From assembly GCF_014652915.1 (NCBI RefSeq), contig NZ_BMZS01000004.1:457288-521287 (forward strand): a stretch of DNA of 64,000 bases. The letters are read 5' to 3'. The stretch comes from Thalassobaculum fulvum (GTDB lineage: Bacteria; Pseudomonadota; Alphaproteobacteria; Thalassobaculales; Thalassobaculaceae). Both the position numbers and the translations under genes were made by a program. Positions within the stretch are counted from its first letter, which is position 1. The number at the start of each line of letters is the position of its first letter. This document shows, piece after piece, positions 7,736 to 16,359 of this stretch. A model generated the notes under the pieces. The model did no database searches. It was not told the DNA's origin and saw nothing but the letters and a program-made list of their open reading frames with translations.

Positions 7736-9496
7736 CTAAACGTTGACCGAGAGGCGTCGTATCCACTCGCTTATCGTTCCTTCGTCAGACGGCAGCATCA
7801 TGTTGTCGTACGACTCGGCGTCTCGCTGAACGCTGGCGGGGAAGAACGGTCCCGGCGGCACCGCGGCCCAGCCCTCCTCGTGGTCTCCGGCCCGCAGCCG
7901 GTCGAGCCGTGCCCGAACGCGCTCGATCTGCACGAGGTCCGGCTTGTTGTGGTGCTCGCGATGGGCGTAGGAGCTGAATTTGTACTGGATGAAGTGCTCG
8001 TCGCCGAGCGCATGGAAGTGCCAGCCCGCGTCGTCCAGCCAGATGCCGAGATCCTTGCGGCGCTGTCGTGCCAGATTGAAGCGCACCGCACTCGCCCCGT
8101 GCTCGCGGACCAGCCGGAAGCGGGCGATCGCCGCGGTGTCGCGGTTGGCCCGCCCGCTTCCGACCGACTGATAGTTCAGGAAGTTCTTGGCCATCCGCAT
8201 CCGCATCGTCGCGACGTCGCCCTCGAACCGCCGCACGACGTCCCACCGCCACAGTTCGTCGGCGTCGGCGATGACCACGAAGTCGTTGTCGGCGGCCAGC
8301 CCGTCCAGCCCCCGCACCATCGCGTCGCGCTGATAGAAGTCCTTGGCCCAGGGATACTCGCAGCACGCCGGGAACGAATCCACGACGACGTGGATGATCT
8401 TGTCCCGAAACTCCTGGAACCTCTCGATGTTCTCCTCGAACATCAGCGGCTTCTTGTTGCCGGTAAACGTCTCGGCCGCCTCCACGACGACGAACTTGTC
8501 GACGTGATCCCACAGTTCCGCGAAGCGCATGCGGGCGAGGTCGACCTCGCCGTTGAACATGAAGCAGTCGAAATAGCGCGGCGGACCGTCGCGGCGCTCC
8601 CAGGGTTCCGCGACCAGGCGGCTCCGCCAGATCCGGCCGGTCGCCCGCGCCAGCTTCCGACGGACCCGGATGTCGTGGGTATTGCGGAAGCTGCAGTAGC
8701 CGAAGCACCTGACGGCGACGTGCGGATTGCCGTCCGCCAGATGGGCGTCCCCCAGCCGCTCGACCCACCGGATACCGGTCTCCCACCCGTCGGACGACAG
8801 CACGCGCCGATACGCCTGCGCCGCCATCCCGTGCTCGCCCATGGCCTGGTAGGCCTCGCCGACCAGGCCCCAGACCCGCCGGTCGCCCGCCGGTTCGTCC
8901 GCCAGCGCCCGACACGCGTCGAGAGCCTGTGCCGGTCGCCCGGCCCGGAGCAAGGCTTCGCCAAGATCGGCGCGGGGGTCCGACGCCGGTCCGGACGCCG
9001 CGGCATCTTCCGGTTCGCCCTGTGCGGCGACGCGCAGGAACACCGCCCGAGCCTCCCGAAAACGCGCGGCGGCGACCGCCGTCGCCGGGTGATCCGCGAA
9101 GTCCCGGTTCAGTTTGCGCAGATAGACCGCGGCAAGATCGAGCCGGGCACAGGCCAGGCTGAGCTGCACCGCCTCGCCATAGACCTGCGGCAGCCCGACC
9201 GGCCAATCCGTCAGCCGCTCGAGCGCCAGTTCCGCCATTCGACGGAAACCCGCCTGCAACGCGCTGTTCGCCAGCCTGGTCATCATCTTCCAGGATGGTT
9301 CCTCGGGGTCCTCGCAGTAGCGACCGAACGCACGGAGGACCTGGTCGACATCGGCCGGCGACATCCGACGGGCCTTGGCCAGCGCGGCGTCCGCCTCGGC
9401 GAAGTCGCCTTTCTCCAGCGCCCACATGAACTCGCCGACGCACTCCGATGCGTCAATCACGGGCGCGTTTCCTGTCGGGACGATCATCTGCTCCAT
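7736..9496 (-). CDS. TPR-containing GT17-family glycosyltransferase
   Basis: The protein is about 586 aa from ATG 9496; an ATG three codons later has a GGAG closer to it. The N-terminal half is TPR-like (repeated DLGEALLRAGRPAQALDACR, VGEAYQAMGEHGMAAQAYRR). The C-terminal half matches glycosyltransferase family 17 (the family of eukaryotic bisecting GlcNAc-transferase III): FDCFMFNGEVDLARMRF, FVVVEAAETFTGNKK, DFYQRDAM, an acidic DADE metal-type motif (VIADADELW), and GWHFHALG. Its neighbours suggest transfer onto a glycan, glycolipid or protein at the cytoplasmic face. Bacterial GT17 acceptors are poorly known. It is divergent from another GT17-like gene at 9676. Confidence 0.85.
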   Translation of the reverse strand: MEQMIVPTGNAPVIDASECVGEFMWALEKGDFAEADAALAKARRMSPADVDQVLRAFGRYCEDPEEPSWKMMTRLANSALQAGFRRMAELALERLTDWPVGLPQVYGEAVQLSLACARLDLAAVYLRKLNRDFADHPATAVAAARFREARAVFLRVAAQGEPEDAAASGPASDPRADLGEALLRAGRPAQALDACRALADEPAGDRRVWGLVGEAYQAMGEHGMAAQAYRRVLSSDGWETGIRWVERLGDAHLADGNPHVAVRCFGYCSFRNTHDIRVRRKLARATGRIWRSRLVAEPWERRDGPPRYFDCFMFNGEVDLARMRFAELWDHVDKFVVVEAAETFTGNKKPLMFEENIERFQEFRDKIIHVVVDSFPACCEYPWAKDFYQRDAMVRGLDGLAADNDFVVIADADELWRWDVVRRFEGDVATMRMRMAKNFLNYQSVGSGRANRDTAAIARFRLVREHGASAVRFNLARQRRKDLGIWLDDAGWHFHALGDEHFIQYKFSSYAHREHHNKPDLVQIERVRARLDRLRAGDHEEGWAAVPPGPFFPASVQRDAESYDNMMLPSDEGTISEWIRRLSVNV

Positions 9497-9675
9497 AGTG
9501 GATTGTCGCAAGGAAACGCCCGGGTTTCCAGGCCGGCTCTCGATCGACAGTCGACGGCGCCGAACCCTCGCTCCCGAAATCGGATACCGTCTTCCCGGCG
9601 ATGGCGCTAGCATACAACAATTCGGTAGGTTAGCACCCTAAGCCGTTCTCACTTAAACAGAGATCAACGGTCTTC

Positions 9676-10716
9676 ATGACAACGGTCTCACCCGGCAACC
9701 GCCCGGCCCTGGCAGCCGCCGATCTCCGGGAGTTCGTCGTCCGGCTGCGGTCGCTGGCGTCGGTATCGGCCGACCGCGCCGAACGCGACCGGATCGCCGC
9801 CCAGTTCCTCGGCGCCTTCTCCCGGCGCTCGGCGTCGTTCGTGCTGACCGGCGAGGCGAAGGATGAACCGGACGTGTTCGACGCCGTCCTGTTCAACGGC
9901 GAATGGGACCTCTTGGCCTACCGGATCGACGCCCTGTCCGGCGTGACCTCCAGGACCCTGGTGGTCGAGGCGAACCGGACCTTCTCGGGAAAGCCGCGGG
10001 AGTACGCGCTGACCGAGGCGGAAATCGCGCGGCGGGGCTGGAGCGGCCGGGTGGCGGCGCTCCAGGTGGAACTACCGGGCTGGCTGGACGACGCCGGCAT
10101 CGCGACAATGCTGCAGAGGGACCGCCTCGCCGACCTGGTGGCCCGTTTCGCCAGCGACGGCGACTTCGTCCTGCTGTGCGACATCGACGAAATCCCCTAC
10201 GCGGACGCCGTCGGCGGCGGCCTTTCCGGCCTGCAGGTGCTGGGCATGCGTCAGACCCTGTTCTTCTCGAATCACGAGCGTCTCGCCGGCCCCTCCCGGC
10301 TGCATTTCGGACCCGCCCTGGTTCCGGCAACGGAGTTGTCGCGCCGTACGCCGTCGGAGATCCGGATCGACGCCTGCCGGCCCCCGGTCCACGGCTGGGA
10401 GGTGAAGCCGAACGCCGGCATCCACCTTCAGTACGTGGCGCCCGGCAGCACCCTCGACACCCACCTGCGGTCGCTTGGACACTCGTCGTCCGCGATCGAG
10501 GCGCTGTTGCGCGACCGCGACAGGGTCGGAGCGGGGAACCCGTTGTCCGGCTACGTCTGCCTGACCCCGGAACGCCCGTATCCCGGAGAGCTCGCTCCGA
10601 TCGACGGAACCCGGCTGGCGGAAGCCCTCGAGTACGTCGTTGCCGCCAGCGACCGGAAGTCCGGCCGGCGCACGGCGCAGGTGCCGGAATACGTCGGGTC
10701 GGCCTCGTCCCGGTAG
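9676..10716 (+). CDS. GT17-like glycosyltransferase
   Basis: The 346-aa protein starts at ATG 9676; no strong Shine-Dalgarno is visible. The GT17 signature is present: VFDAVLFNGEWDLLAYRI, TLVVEANRTFSGKPREY, MLQRDRLADLV and LLCDIDEIPY, with a DID acidic motif. It lacks the N-terminal TPR region of its divergent paralogue. The C-terminal third (WEVKPNAGIHLQYVAPG, LRSLGHSSSAIEAL) matches the family's acceptor-side region. It is likely a cytoplasmic sugar transferase of the surface-glycan pathway. Donor and acceptor are unknown. Confidence 0.82.
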   Translation: MTTVSPGNRPALAAADLREFVVRLRSLASVSADRAERDRIAAQFLGAFSRRSASFVLTGEAKDEPDVFDAVLFNGEWDLLAYRIDALSGVTSRTLVVEANRTFSGKPREYALTEAEIARRGWSGRVAALQVELPGWLDDAGIATMLQRDRLADLVARFASDGDFVLLCDIDEIPYADAVGGGLSGLQVLGMRQTLFFSNHERLAGPSRLHFGPALVPATELSRRTPSEIRIDACRPPVHGWEVKPNAGIHLQYVAPGSTLDTHLRSLGHSSSAIEALLRDRDRVGAGNPLSGYVCLTPERPYPGELAPIDGTRLAEALEYVVAASDRKSGRRTAQVPEYVGSASSR

Positions 10717-10837
10717 AGCGCCCCCTTCCTACACAGGCCGGAGCGACCGGTGTCGCGGGCTACCGGCCCAACACGCTTGCGCGGGTTGCCGGTCGCCGGT
10801 AACCACTGAGACGGGGCAAGCAGGAGACGGGTGGCGA

Positions 10838-11614
10838 ATGACCAAGGTAGTCATCTTGGCAGGGGGGCGCGGCAGCCGGCTGTCGGAGGAGACCGACGTC
10901 CGGCCGAAGCCGATGGTCCGGGTCGGCGACGAGCCGATCCTCTGGCACATCATGAAGATCTACGCGTCGCACGGGTATACCGACTTCGTGATCTGCCTCG
11001 GCTATCTCGGCTACGTCATCAAGGAGCACTTCGCCAACTACCTGCTCCACCGAAGCGACGTCACCATCGACCTGTCGTCGGGCAGCCTGGACTTTCACAC
11101 TCACCATAACGACCGCTGGCGCGTGACCCTGGTCAACACCGGCGACGTCACCAACACCGGTGGCCGGCTGAAACGGGTTCGCCACCACCTGCCAGCCGAC
11201 GAGCCGTTCCTGATGACCTACGGCGACGGCGTCGCCGACGTCGACATCCGCGCGCTCGTCGCGTTTCACCGGCAGCACGGACGCAAGGCGACGGTCACCG
11301 CCGTCCGGCCACCGGGGCGGTTCGGCAACCTGGCGATCAAGAACAACGTCGTCGAGGCGTTCGCCGAAAAGCCGGACGGCGACGGCCAACTCATCAACGG
11401 CGGGTTCTTCGTGCTCGACCCGTCGGTCCTCGACTACATCGAGGGCGACGAGACGATCTGGGAGCGCGAGCCGATGGAAAGGCTGGCGCGCGAAGGCGAC
11501 CTGCACGCCTATCGCCACCCCGGATTCTGGCAGTGCATGGACACGCTGCGCGACAAGCTCTGGCTCACGGAACTCTGGGAGAGCGGCCACGCCCCCTGGA
11601 AGACATGGTCGTGA
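10838..11614 (+). CDS. rfbF: glucose-1-phosphate cytidylyltransferase
   Basis: This 258-aa nucleotidyltransferase makes CDP-glucose from CTP and glucose 1-phosphate. Family motifs are clear: VVILAGGRGSRLSEET (the G-G-x-G-x-R-L loop), RPKPMVRVGDEPILWHIMK, YGDGVADVDIRAL, and INGGFFVLDPSVLDYI. The length is as usual for RfbF. The true start is ATG 10838; the frame extends upstream without protein-like sequence. It opens a tight rightward cassette for a branched CDP-sugar. CDP-glucose 4,6-dehydratase (RfbG), the normal next enzyme, is not found in the window. Confidence 0.93.
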   Translation: MTKVVILAGGRGSRLSEETDVRPKPMVRVGDEPILWHIMKIYASHGYTDFVICLGYLGYVIKEHFANYLLHRSDVTIDLSSGSLDFHTHHNDRWRVTLVNTGDVTNTGGRLKRVRHHLPADEPFLMTYGDGVADVDIRALVAFHRQHGRKATVTAVRPPGRFGNLAIKNNVVEAFAEKPDGDGQLINGGFFVLDPSVLDYIEGDETIWEREPMERLAREGDLHAYRHPGFWQCMDTLRDKLWLTELWESGHAPWKTWS

Positions 11615-12852
11615 CCGTGACGCCCCCGTCCTTCGCCTGCCGCTTCTGCGGCTCGACCCGCCACTCGCTGGTCGCCGACCTCGGCGAGCAGGTTCCCGCC
11701 AACGCCTATGTCGCGCCGGAACGGGCCGACCAGCCGGAACAGCGCTACCCGCTGCGCGCAGTCGTCTGCCACGACTGCTGGCTGGTCGAGCTCGATCACG
11801 TCGTCCCGCCGGAATCGATCTTCAGCGACTATGCCTATCTGTCGTCGTTCTCGTCGTCCTGGGTCGCCCATGCCGGTCGGTTCGTCGAGGCGGCGGCCGA
11901 CCGGTTCGCACTGGGAGCCGGCAACCTGGTTCTGGAGATCGCCAGCAACGACGGCTACCTGCTGAAGCACGTCGTCGCCCGCGGCATCCAGGCGCTGGGC
12001 GTCGAGCCGGCCGGCAACGTGGCCGAGCTGGCGAGGGCCGCGGGGGTGCCGACCGAGACGGCGTTCTTCAACCGCGAAACCGCCGAGGCCCTGCGGGCGC
12101 GCGGCGTATCGGCCGACCTGATCGTCGCGAACAACGTCCTGGCGCACGTTCCGTCCCCGACGTCGCTGGTCGCCGGCATGCCCGTCGTGCTGTCGCCGGA
12201 AGGCGTGATCTCGGTCGAGGTGCCGCACCTCCAGCGCCTGCTGGAGGGCGGCGAGTTCGACACCATCTACCACGAGCACTACTCGTATTTCTCGCTCGGC
12301 TTCCTGCGCCGGCTGTTCGCGGCCAGCGGCCTGCGGGTGTTCGACGTCGAGCATCTTCCGACCCATGGCGGCAGCCTGCGGGTGTTCGCCTGCCACGAGG
12401 GTGCCGGCCACCCGACCACCGGTGCCGTGCGGGAGACCGTCGAGGCCGAGCTCGCCGCCGGCCTGGAGAACGTCGACACCTACGACCGGTTCTATGCCCG
12501 GGTCCTGCGCATCCGCCAGGACCTGCTGGAGTTCCTGACCACCGCCCGGCGCGACGGCAAGTCGGTGGTCGGGTACGGTGCCGCCGCCAAGGGCAACACC
12601 CTGCTCAACTTCTGCGGCGTCGGGCCGGCCGAGCTCGCCTATGTCGTCGACATGAACCCGCTCAAGCAGAATCACCTGCTGCCACAGAGCCGGATTCCGG
12701 TGCTGGCGCCGGACCGGCTGTCGGTCACGAAACCCGACTACGTGCTCATTCTGCCCTGGAACCTGCGCGACGAGATCGTCCGCTCGATGGCGCAGGTGAG
12801 GGACTGGGGCGGCCGTTTCGTGGTCGCGGTTCCCCGGCTGGAGCTGCTCTGA
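11605..12852 (+). CDS. NDP-hexose 3-C-methyltransferase (TylCIII-like)
   Basis: The protein is 415 aa and overlaps rfbF by 10 bp. Its three-part architecture is that of sugar C-methyltransferases. There is an N-terminal zinc ribbon (CRFCGS, then VVCHDCWL), a central SAM domain (LVLEIASNDGYLLKHVV, DLIVANNVLAHVP), and a C-terminal domain with VVGYGAAAKGNTLLNFCG. The YHEHYSYFS segment contains the conserved catalytic His/Tyr region of this family. The reaction is C-methylation at C3 of a 4-keto-6-deoxy nucleotide sugar. Here the donor is presumably a CDP-linked sugar made via RfbF, giving a 3-C-methyl branched hexose for the surface glycan. Confidence 0.9.
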   Translation: MVVTVTPPSFACRFCGSTRHSLVADLGEQVPANAYVAPERADQPEQRYPLRAVVCHDCWLVELDHVVPPESIFSDYAYLSSFSSSWVAHAGRFVEAAADRFALGAGNLVLEIASNDGYLLKHVVARGIQALGVEPAGNVAELARAAGVPTETAFFNRETAEALRARGVSADLIVANNVLAHVPSPTSLVAGMPVVLSPEGVISVEVPHLQRLLEGGEFDTIYHEHYSYFSLGFLRRLFAASGLRVFDVEHLPTHGGSLRVFACHEGAGHPTTGAVRETVEAELAAGLENVDTYDRFYARVLRIRQDLLEFLTTARRDGKSVVGYGAAAKGNTLLNFCGVGPAELAYVVDMNPLKQNHLLPQSRIPVLAPDRLSVTKPDYVLILPWNLRDEIVRSMAQVRDWGGRFVVAVPRLELL

Positions 12853-13382
12853 TGGAGTTCCGATCGACCCGGGTGGCCGGCGTCACGCTGGTCGAGGGCC
12901 ACGCCCACCGGGACGATCGGGGCAGCTTCGAGCGCGCGTTCTGCCTGACGACCTTCGCCGCGGCCGGGATCGACCTGGCGGTCCGCCAGACCAGCATCTC
13001 GACCAATCTGGCCGCCGGCACCCTGCGCGGCATGCACTACCAGAAGGCCCCGCATCCGGAAGCCAAGCTGGTTCGCTGCATCGCCGGACGGGTGTTCGAC
13101 GTGGTCGTCGACCTGCGCCCGGACTCCCCGACCTTCAAGGCCTGGTACGGGGTCGAGCTGTCGCCGGAGAACCACCGGTCGCTGCATATCCCCGCCGGTG
13201 TCGCGCACGGCTTCCTCAGCCTCGTCGACGGCAGCGTCCTCCACTACATGATGGATGCCGACCACGAGCCGTCGGCCGGCGCCGGCGTCCGCTGGAACGA
13301 CCCGGCGTTCGCGATCGAGTGGCCGGCGGCCCCGGCCGTGATCTCGCCGCGCGACGCCGGCTATCCGGATTTCGGGTCATGA
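12852..13382 (+). CDS. RmlC-like nucleotide-sugar 3,5-epimerase (cupin)
   Basis: This 176-aa cupin protein overlaps the upstream stop by one base (TGATG). Motifs of dTDP-4-dehydrorhamnose 3,5-epimerase-type enzymes are DDRGSFERAF, TLRGMHYQ with the catalytic-base His, HIPAGVAHGF and VLHYMMDADHEP, which holds the Tyr expected as acid. In CDP-sugar cassettes, relatives act on CDP-4-keto-6-deoxy or 3-C-methyl sugars. So the substrate is most likely the CDP-linked ketosugar from this operon, not dTDP-rhamnose (no rmlA, B or D is seen here). Confidence 0.9.
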   Translation: MEFRSTRVAGVTLVEGHAHRDDRGSFERAFCLTTFAAAGIDLAVRQTSISTNLAAGTLRGMHYQKAPHPEAKLVRCIAGRVFDVVVDLRPDSPTFKAWYGVELSPENHRSLHIPAGVAHGFLSLVDGSVLHYMMDADHEPSAGAGVRWNDPAFAIEWPAAPAVISPRDAGYPDFGS

Positions 13383-14311
13383 GCCGGGTCCTGCTGACCG
13401 GGGCCAGCGGTTTCGTCGGACGGGCCACGGCGGTCGGGCTGCTGGCCGCCGGCGAGACGGTGGCGGGTGTCGGCCGGAATCCCGCGGCCATGCCGGCCGG
13501 CGTGACCCCGGTGATCGCCGACATGCTCGGCGAGCCCGATGCCGTAGTCGGCTTTCTGCGGGAGGCCCGGCCCGAGACCCTGATCCACGCAGCGTGGTCG
13601 ACCGAGCACGGGCGGTACTGGAGCGACCCGGCCAATCTGGACTGGACGGCGCGCACCCTCGGCCTCGTGAGAGCCTTCGTCGAAGCCGGCGGACGCCGGA
13701 TCGTCACGATCGGCACCTGTGCCGAATACGACTGGACCGTGCTGGGCGGCGAGCCGTGCCGCGAGGCGACGACGCCGCTTCGGCCGCATACGCTCTACGG
13801 CGCCGCCAAGCATGCCATGGCGCTGCTGGTCGGGGCGTACTGCGGGACCACCGGGGTCGCGCACGCGCACGCCCGCCTGTTCCTGCTGTACGGCGACGGC
13901 GAGCAGCCGGCGCGCCTGGTCCCCTCGCTGGCCCGGTCGCTGCTGGCCGGGCAACCGGCCCGGACCACCTCCGGCCGCCAGGTCAGGGACTTCATGGACG
14001 TACGCGACGCCGGCGCCGCCATCGCCGCCATCGCCCGCAGCGACCGCACCGGTGCGGTCAACGTGGCGACCGGCACCCCCGTCCCGGTCCGCGCGGTCGC
14101 GGAGACCATCGGCGAGCTCACCGGCCGTTCGGACCTGCTGGAGTTCGGCGCCCTGCCCGACCGGCCCGACGACCCTGCCTATCTGGTCGCCGATGTCGGT
14201 ATCCTGACCGGCGAGGTCGGCTTCCGGCCGACGATCTCCCTGCGGGACGGGCTTCGTCACGCGGTCGCGGCGTGGCGGTCCGGCCCCGGGGCGGCGGACC
14301 ACGGACACTGA
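13379..14311 (+). CDS. extended SDR nucleotide-sugar epimerase/reductase
   Basis: This 310-aa extended short-chain dehydrogenase starts at ATG 13379 with an ATGA overlap. It has the NAD(P) fingerprint LLTGASGFVGRATA, a catalytic Thr/Ser strand (IVTIGTCAEYDW), YGAAKHAMALL as the Y-x3-K motif, and a C-terminal substrate-binding part (VNVATGTPVPVRAVAETI). It probably performs 4-keto reduction, or possibly dehydration, of the CDP-sugar in this cassette. The sequence alone does not separate a 4-ketoreductase from a 4,6-dehydratase. Because RfbG is missing, the dehydratase possibility should be kept open. Confidence 0.87.
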   Translation: MSRVLLTGASGFVGRATAVGLLAAGETVAGVGRNPAAMPAGVTPVIADMLGEPDAVVGFLREARPETLIHAAWSTEHGRYWSDPANLDWTARTLGLVRAFVEAGGRRIVTIGTCAEYDWTVLGGEPCREATTPLRPHTLYGAAKHAMALLVGAYCGTTGVAHAHARLFLLYGDGEQPARLVPSLARSLLAGQPARTTSGRQVRDFMDVRDAGAAIAAIARSDRTGAVNVATGTPVPVRAVAETIGELTGRSDLLEFGALPDRPDDPAYLVADVGILTGEVGFRPTISLRDGLRHAVAAWRSGPGAADHGH

Positions 14312-14319
14312 GGAAGGCG

Positions 14320-15336
14320 ATGGAAGACCATCAGGAACTGGCGTTGCGCCTGGAGGAAGCGGCCCGACGGCTGCGCGAGATGGAAGCCCAGCCGAATCCC
14401 GCTTTCGAGCTGTCGAAGGCGCTGCCGGCCGAACTCGGGGCGCTGTGGAGCCGGTCGCCGCAGAGTCGGAACAAGGCGTTTCGCTCGGTTCTGATCGATC
14501 ACTGGGTCAAGGGGCTGCAGTCGGTCCTGGACGGGCTGGACTGGCACGGCCGCGTCGTGGTCGCGCGGGACAGCGTGCTCGCCGAGCTAGACGGCGTCCG
14601 CATGCACGCCGACCGCGACATGCGCTTCTTCCGGAAGTCCGGCCGGGCCGCCGGCGCGTCGCTGCTCGGACGGCTGCAGCTGGTCACCGACAAGCCGGAA
14701 CGGGTGATCGACATCGGCGCCAACATCGGCGAGATCTCGCTGTTCTTCTCCAGGAGCCTGCCGGACGCCCGCATCGTCGCGGTCGAGGCATCGAGCGAGA
14801 ACATCGTCGAGTTCGAGCGCAACCGGACCCTGCAGACCTTTCCGACCGACAACCTTCAGCTGATCCACGCCGCCGTAGCCGACCGCGAGGGCACGATCGA
14901 CATCACGGTCGGGGCCGGCGACATGAACACCGTTCTGGTCGAGGACGGCCTGGATCGCCTGCGCGACCGCGGCACGACCGGAACCGAGCAGGTTCGCGCG
15001 ATCACCCTGGACACCGTCATCGAGGCCGCCGGCGGGGGCCCGGTCGACCTGATCAAGATCGACATCGAAGGGGCCGAGCCGCTGCTCGGCGAGGCGCTCG
15101 CGCGCCACGCCGGCAAGATCAAGATGATCTTCGTCGAGTTCTCGGTGTTCAACACGCTGGAGGCGTATGTCGGCCTGAACGACCGGCTGCTGGCGGCCGG
15201 CTACCGGGTCTTCGACGCCAAGATGCGGCCGATCGCCGAGATGGCCGACTGGCTGGCCGCCGCCCGCGCCAACGCCCCGAGCGTCAACATCTGGTACGTC
15301 CGATCGGACCTCGTTCCCGACGACCTCCAGCCGTGA
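14320..15336 (+). CDS. FkbM-family methyltransferase
   Basis: The protein is 338 aa from ATG 14320, preceded by GAGGAAGG. The helical N-terminus (residues 1-110) is followed by the FkbM/Methyltransf_21 core: RVIDIGANIGEISLFFSRSL, AVEASSENIVEFERN, and the hallmark DLIKIDIEGAEPLLGEAL. These enzymes O-methylate hydroxyl groups, often on sugars or glycans. It is last in the rfbF operon, 8 bp after the SDR, so it probably methylates the branched sugar or the assembled glycan. It faces the convergent tail-anchored protein gene. Confidence 0.87.
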   Translation: MEDHQELALRLEEAARRLREMEAQPNPAFELSKALPAELGALWSRSPQSRNKAFRSVLIDHWVKGLQSVLDGLDWHGRVVVARDSVLAELDGVRMHADRDMRFFRKSGRAAGASLLGRLQLVTDKPERVIDIGANIGEISLFFSRSLPDARIVAVEASSENIVEFERNRTLQTFPTDNLQLIHAAVADREGTIDITVGAGDMNTVLVEDGLDRLRDRGTTGTEQVRAITLDTVIEAAGGGPVDLIKIDIEGAEPLLGEALARHAGKIKMIFVEFSVFNTLEAYVGLNDRLLAAGYRVFDAKMRPIAEMADWLAAARANAPSVNIWYVRSDLVPDDLQP

Positions 15337-15400
15337 GCCGCGACGAGGACGTTCGTCCGAACCGACCGGTCGGCGCCGCCTCTGCGGGCGCCGGCCGTTC

Positions 15401-15419
15401 CCGGGGCGAGCAGCCCCGG
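15401..15419. terminator. hairpin between convergent genes
   Basis: CCGGGGC and GCCCCGG form a 7-bp stem with loop GAGCA in the 87-bp gap between the FkbM gene (+) and the tail-anchored protein gene (-). No T-tract follows on either strand, so it is at best a weak bidirectional terminator. Confidence 0.35.
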
Positions 15420-15423
15420 CGGC

Positions 15424-16179
15424 CTACAGCAGGTCGCCGAACGCCACCATGAAGCCGACGACGACTGCGGCCAGCAGCAGCAGGAACACGGCATCCATGC
15501 CGCGGAACCGGCCCGTCGGTTCCGGCGCCGCCGAACGCTGCGCCGAGTTGGTGTCCGCGATCTCGCGGAGGCTCTGACCGAAGGTGGCGACGTAGGTCTC
15601 GATCGACTTCAGGGTCGACGACTGGCGGTCCAGCGCCTCGGCCAGTTCGCCGTCCAGCACCGGACCGTTGCCGTTGCCGCTCGGGACCGGCAGGTTCTTG
15701 AACCGGTCGACCATGCCCCTGAGCAGGTTGCTCATGTCGTTGATGACCTGCTCCTGCATGGCGATACGCTCCTGCAGGGCGACAATGACCTCGGCCTCCA
15801 GCCTGGGAGGGCCGTCGGGGCGGGTCCGGCGCTGCGGACGCACCTGCATCCGGGGCAGCGGGACCTCGCTGCCGGCGAACCGGACTTCGATCTCGGAACT
15901 GTCGACCTGGCCGACCAGGTCGTCCGGCAGCACGTACTCGAACGCGTGCTGGCCGTCCCCGATCTCCAGGTCGACCAGGTCGTCGCGGAATCGGTCGGCG
16001 GTCACGGTTGCCAGCTGCGTGGCCCCGAGAAGGATCTCGACCTCGATCTTCTCCTCGGGCCGCTGCGGGTTCCAGGCCCAGCCGTAGACGATGCCGCGCT
16101 CGATCGCGTCGATGAACCCCTGCAGATTGACCGCAGCCAACCCGATCGATCGCACGGTTCCCCCGGATGCGGTGCTCAT
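15424..16179 (-). CDS. tail-anchored protein with GWAW-type beta domain and coiled coil
   Basis: The protein is 251 aa from ATG 16179 (GAGAGG eight bases upstream). Three parts are visible. Residues 18-90 form a compact beta-type domain (GFIDAIERGIVYGWAWNP, IEVEILLG, DRFRDDLVDLEIGDGQHAF) of a kind often attached to bacterial glycosyltransferases. Residues ~130-215 are a Gln/Glu-rich helical coiled coil (IVALQERIAMQEQVINDM). A C-terminal hydrophobic segment (AVFLLLLAAVVVGFMVAFG) ends the protein, suggesting a tail anchor. It is divergent from the type I exporter genes. I infer a membrane-tethered scaffold for glycan or secretion components. The protein is otherwise unrecognised. Confidence 0.78.
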   Translation of the reverse strand: MSTASGGTVRSIGLAAVNLQGFIDAIERGIVYGWAWNPQRPEEKIEVEILLGATQLATVTADRFRDDLVDLEIGDGQHAFEYVLPDDLVGQVDSSEIEVRFAGSEVPLPRMQVRPQRRTRPDGPPRLEAEVIVALQERIAMQEQVINDMSNLLRGMVDRFKNLPVPSGNGNGPVLDGELAEALDRQSSTLKSIETYVATFGQSLREIADTNSAQRSAAPEPTGRFRGMDAVFLLLLAAVVVGFMVAFGDLL

Positions 16180-16230
16180 ACCGTCAACCTCTCATGCTTG
16201 GACGCCAGCGGAACGACACGGTCGCGGACA

Positions 16231-16243
16231 CCGGAATATCCGG
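16231..16243. promoter_or_regulatory. CCGGA-ATA-TCCGG palindrome in divergent gap
   Basis: This perfect 5-3-5 inverted repeat lies between the tail-anchored protein gene and the type I secretion operon. A second short pair, TTTTC/GAAAA (about 16257-16270), is downstream. The location fits an operator controlling one or both divergent units. No regulator can be assigned. Confidence 0.3.
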
Positions 16244-16359
16244 CCGTATCGCTGGATTTTCAAAGGAAAACGGCTTAGAGATTCGAGGGGCGTGATCCCG
16301 ATGGGGCAATTCCCCGACCGCTCCCGGGCGTGGACACGGACAGAGGCGGAGAGGCCTTG

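Noticed and set aside
10743..10803. Small hairpins (GCGAC/GTCGC and GTTGCCGG/CCGGTAAC) before rfbF
   Set aside because: The stems are short, imperfect and without a T-tract, and are common by chance in high-GC DNA.
13379..14311. Assignment of the extended SDR as CDP-glucose 4,6-dehydratase (RfbG)
   Set aside because: It keeps the general SDR motifs but I cannot see RfbG-specific sequence, so I left the call general.
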